NCBI GenBank assembly: GCA_043228905.1
Contig: JBHGNT010000017.1
Span: 16,988,001-17,052,000, forward strand
DNA: 64,000 nucleotides
Direction: 5' to 3'
From: Azolla caroliniana
Taxonomy: Eukaryota > Polypodiophyta
Positions 61,117 through 64,000 of the stretch are shown here, piece after piece; position 1 is the first letter of the stretch; each line of letters begins with the position of its first letter. The notes under the pieces were generated by a model that ran no database searches, was not told where the DNA came from, and saw only the letters and a list, made by a program, of their open reading frames with translations. Position numbers and translations under genes: made by a program.

Positions 61117-61768
61117 TGTCGTGAAGATTTTCGGCAACGGTGTGAAAATCGCGTGGAATCGAGAAGGTATAATGTGCACACGAATGAAAGGGGTGATGGT
61201 TACACTCATACGTTAGCATGTTGTAAATATAAATCTAATGAGAACACGTAAAACCTATTTGCATTTTCCAGCATACGAAAGAGTGCAAGTATTGAACCTT
61301 GCACCTCCAAGATAGAAGACAACTGACTTACCATTAGGCTAAGTTATTTCTTTAGATTATTTTTATGTTTTTCACGTATGAATGCTCATACATGAGAGCT
61401 TGGATGAGGTACATGGTCATCATGCATTACATGTGATGCATGAGCGCCAAATGGCAATCATGCATCGCATGCATTTCAATTTTCATTTCTCTCTCTCACA
61501 CACTCTCATTAGTGCGTTACTTTAGCTGCCTACACGTCAATCTGCCACACCGTTGAGTCGGGTTCGGGCGTGTCTTCAACAACAAAGGACGACTCGATGA
61601 TAAACCTAAATAGCCAATTCCTTACAAGCACAACTCACCTAATTTGTTCTCCCCAGTCAAAGACCTTGGTGGTCCCATTCGACCAACCTATAGGCGCGGA
61701 AATCCCATCACAATCCTCCATAACCACTGGCGGATACAGGACCGGTGCTTGTCCGCGCTTGTGACGCA
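61117..61768 (+). repeat. 3' LTR of K, interrupted
   Basis: It aligns with F1 (19004-19980) but lacks the F1 TATA segment (about 19370-19600). It ends at ACGCA, where copia N is inserted; the rest lies beyond the window. It carries the antisense tRNA-like block at 61275-61345. Confidence 0.85.
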
Positions 61769-62367
61769 TGTTAGGAAACAGGTTCCTCTGGATGGGAAGT
61801 GGGAAGACCCGGTGAGAACTAGATGTGGTGTACCCGGCAAGGAAGACCCAGTGAGAACCGGATGACGACTGCCCGACAAGATCTGGATGTTGCAGGCCCG
61901 GTGAGAACCTCTCACTGGATGAAGGGACATATATGCAAATATGTTCCAGAGAGCCCACCGGTGCTATATTTGTAAATAGCCGAAAAGTCATACTAGTATA
62001 AATATGACTTAGGGCAAACAGAGAGTGTAGTTGTCATTCTAGTTGGTTGCGATAATTTTGTGTGTAACTGTGTACAGAGATAGAGAGAGAGGAAGAGGTC
62101 GTTCCCTCTATTGTAACCGTAGCCTATGGCGAAGATAGGAAGCTCGAGGTCGTTGCCTCAGTGCTTTACTATTGTACATTGTGATATAGTGATAGTTTGC
62201 AGTCTGTGGGCTGTCGTGGTTTTTTCCCTAGTTTGGGGTTTTTCCACGTTAACATTCTGTGTACTCTTCTCTTCACTGTGTCATGCGTACCTTACCCATT
62301 TTCTATGTTTTGATCCTAGACTCGGTTGTGGCCGAGCGTTGTGTTTAGGAAGCATGTATTCTTGTCA
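61769..62367 (+). repeat. 5' LTR of N
   Basis: 599 bp, TGTTAGGAAAC to TCTTGTCA. TATA box TATAAATA at 61997-62004. It has about two units of the CCCGGTGAGAAC minisatellite (61800-61915) against about five in M. Confidence 0.88.
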
Positions 62368-62369
62368 AG

Positions 62370-62381
62370 TGGTATCAGAGC
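62370..62381 (+). other. Primer binding site of N
   Basis: TGGTATCAGAGC, two bases after the LTR end: initiator tRNA-Met site. Confidence 0.92.
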
Positions 62382-62396
62382 GAAACGACACAGAAA

Positions 62397-63049
62397 ATGG
62401 ACAAATCGTTGGAAGTCGAAGATGAGGGACATGCTCGTGGTTAACGATCTTTGGTTGCCGGTTCAGTTCGGGGACAAGAGACCGGACAAAATCAACGCCA
62501 CGATATGGGAGGTGATGCACATGAAGACAACGGCTTACATACGGTGCTTCATCGACATGAGTCTATACAACAACTTCAATGAAGAGAGCAAGGTTCATGA
62601 GCTTTGGGAGAAGATCGACATTATGTTTCAAAACAAAAATGTTGTTAATCAGGTTTCGGTATTTCGGAAGCTAGTAAGACTCTGGTACCAAGATGGCTCC
62701 AGCATGGCGGAGCACATGGGAGACGTTGGTTGTCACTTTGGGCAACGCCAGGCCGGAAGGGAAACGGTTATCCCTAGCAAGAGTGAAGTCGAGCTTGCTA
62801 GATGAGGAGGCGCGTCGGAAAGATAAGGATACGAGCTCCGACTCCAAAGCGCTCATTACCAAATCGGAACGCGGAAGACAAAGGAACCGTAGTCCCCAGA
62901 ATCGGAAGAAGTCAGGGACACAGTCAAAGTCAAGGGGGAGGCCTACTTGCTTCTATTGCGGCAAGCTGGGACACTTCCAGAAGAACTGTCGGCACTTCCG
63001 AAAAGACAAGGAAACCGACGGTACCGATTTGAAGCGGACACCGGACTAG
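62397..63049 (+). pseudogene. Copia gag (N)
   Basis: The ATG is at 62397 with a one-base shift within about 15 bases. The main frame has WKSKMRDMLVVNDLW, KINATIWEVMHM and KLVRLWYQDGSSMAEHM. Near 62715 the capsid C-terminal part is missing and the frame changes to WETLVVTLGNARPEG. A zinc knuckle, CFYCGKLGHFQKNC, lies near 62948-62990. Confidence 0.88.
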
Positions 63050-64000
63050 AACGGTAAAGACCAGAGGGGAATGGACCGGAAGGGAACGACGGCGATCACG
63101 GCAAGTGAAGAAGAGTCGGTGCTCATCACCGAGGAGAGTGAGTTGAACCTTGTCGGCGACGAGATGACCTGGGTGGTCGACTCCGGAGCGTTGTTCCACC
63201 TTACCCTAGACCGGAAATGCTTCTCATCCTACTCAACCGGTGATCACGGTTGTGTCTGGATGGGGAATGAAGGTACATGCCAAATTGTCGGCATAGGAGA
63301 CGTGTGGTTGACAACACCAACCGGATGCAAGCTGCTGTTGAAGGATGTTCGACACGTTCTGGAGGTTCGTCTGAACCTGATATCAGTCGGTCGGCTAGAT
63401 GATGAAGGCTACACAGGTAGCATCCGGAACGGTGTTATGAAGTTCGGCAAAGGGAGCCTGATCGTGGCTCGGGCCCGGAAGGTCAACACGTTGTACCTGA
63501 TGAATGCTCGGTTATGTCTAGAGGAAGTGAACGTGGCATCCGACACTGCCGGTGAGTTGTGGCACAAGAGGCTATGTCACATGAGCGAGAAGGGGATGAA
63601 GAGGCTTGCAGACGACAACCTCATTCCAGTGAAGAACGTGCACTTGGAGAAGTGCACTAATTGTCTAGCCGGTAAGCAAAACTGGATCTCCTTCCGACCA
63701 AGGCTACCAATGAGACGTAATGCACCACTGGAGTTGGTGCATACTGATGTGTGTCAAGTGGACACGAAGTCACATGCCAGATCGCAGTACTTCGTGACAT
63801 TCATTGATGACCACAGCTAGAAGCTGTGGGCCACACCGTTGAAGACGAAGGATTAGGTGTTATCCGTCTTCAAAGAACTCCACGCGAGAGTGGAAAGAGA
63901 AACCGGTCGAAAGCTGAAGGCGGTTCAAGCAAATAACGAAGGTGAATACCGGGGGCAATTCGAGGAGTACTGTCGCTCGAAGGGAATCCGGCTCGAATTT
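63050..64000 (+). pseudogene. Copia protease and integrase start (N)
   Basis: The protease has WVVDSGALFHLT near 63173. The integrase zinc region is LWHKRLCHMSEKGM, then CTNCLAGKQ, and the core begins LELVHTDVC (first Asp). After TAG at 63818-63820 and another near 63855 the frame reads KAVQANNEGEYRG, where the second catalytic Asp of D-N-G-G is replaced by Asn. The region with the Glu lies beyond the window. Confidence 0.87.

Larger units (their letters stand above)
57430..61768 (+). mobile_element. Non-autonomous LTR element K
   Basis: The parts are the end of a 5' LTR (about 57430-57637), primer site 57644-57662, interior to 61100, polypurine tract 61101-61116, and 3' LTR from 61117. The 3' LTR is cut at 61768 by copia N. 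The interior holds a single long ORF of unknown type and no gag, protease, RT or integrase motif. A solo LTR (58215-59285) lies in the ORF. LTR ends, primer site and polypurine tract are shared with H. Confidence 0.75.
61769..64000 (+). mobile_element. Copia element N, 5' half, running off the window
   Basis: 5' LTR 61769-62367, primer site 62370-62381, gag, protease and the start of integrase. It belongs to the M family. It was inserted in K's 3' LTR after ACGCA (61764-61768); the second duplication would be outside the window. The reading frame is broken by a gag deletion and several stops. Confidence 0.9.

Overview
This window is repeat-dense nuclear DNA from a land plant. The evidence is Ty1/copia and Ty3/gypsy LTR retrotransposons of plant type: tRNA-iMet primer sites (TGGTATCAGAGC) in the copias, a chromodomain integrase, and Tat-like gypsy elements with an extra ORF and a tRNA-Arg-like primer site. 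A spliced-looking gene fragment and A+T-rich satellite arrays add to this. I recognise no intact host housekeeping gene, rRNA or functional tRNA. The species cannot be named from the sequence.

Element letters used below. M (1-1805, +): 3' half of a copia, then a fragment L of a gypsy protease (1806-2298, -). H (2299-11883, -): an LTR element whose only ORF is gag-related, split by copia J (4917-10555, -, TSD ATATC). 11884-12905: gypsy-like leader and LTR P. 12906-19003: the only part not dominated by LTR elements. It has a decayed HTH/transposase-like ORF, an uncharacterised 126-aa ORF, an FCP1/HAD-like ORF, a coiled-coil plus zinc-finger gene fragment, and two arrays built on the palindrome TAGCTAATTAGCTA. 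19004-20720: two tandem LTRs, F1 and F2.

20736-55590 is a nest. Gypsy E (+) carries gag-protease at 20736-22714 and reverse transcriptase at 54453-55480. It is split by copia D (22715-54447, +, TSD GTTTT). D's 3' LTR is split by gypsy A (28056-54092, -, TSD TCCAG). A's accessory ORF is split twice, 62 bp apart, by gypsy B (29728-40266, -, TSD CCATT) and by chromovirus C (40329-46008, -, TSD CTTGC). B's own right LTR holds an inverted pol fragment.

55605-57397: inverted gag copy G of the E family, ending in a palindrome of two LTR ends. K (about 57430-61768, +): a second non-autonomous element of the same LTR/primer-site family, with a long repeat-containing ORF and a solo LTR in it. N (61769-64000, +): 5' half of a copia of the M family, inserted in K's 3' LTR and leaving the window.

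The elements relate as three systems. E and G encode machinery and share the primer site TGGTGAAC and LTR ends TGTCG/CGACA with H and K, which lack pol and look like their parasites. A and B are sister Tat-like elements sharing a conserved coiled-coil accessory ORF. D and J are sister copias sharing a conserved basic ORF behind an amber codon. Almost every coding region is broken by stops, frameshifts or deletions; C, with nearly identical LTRs, is the youngest. All calls come from reading the sequence by eye; no database search was run.
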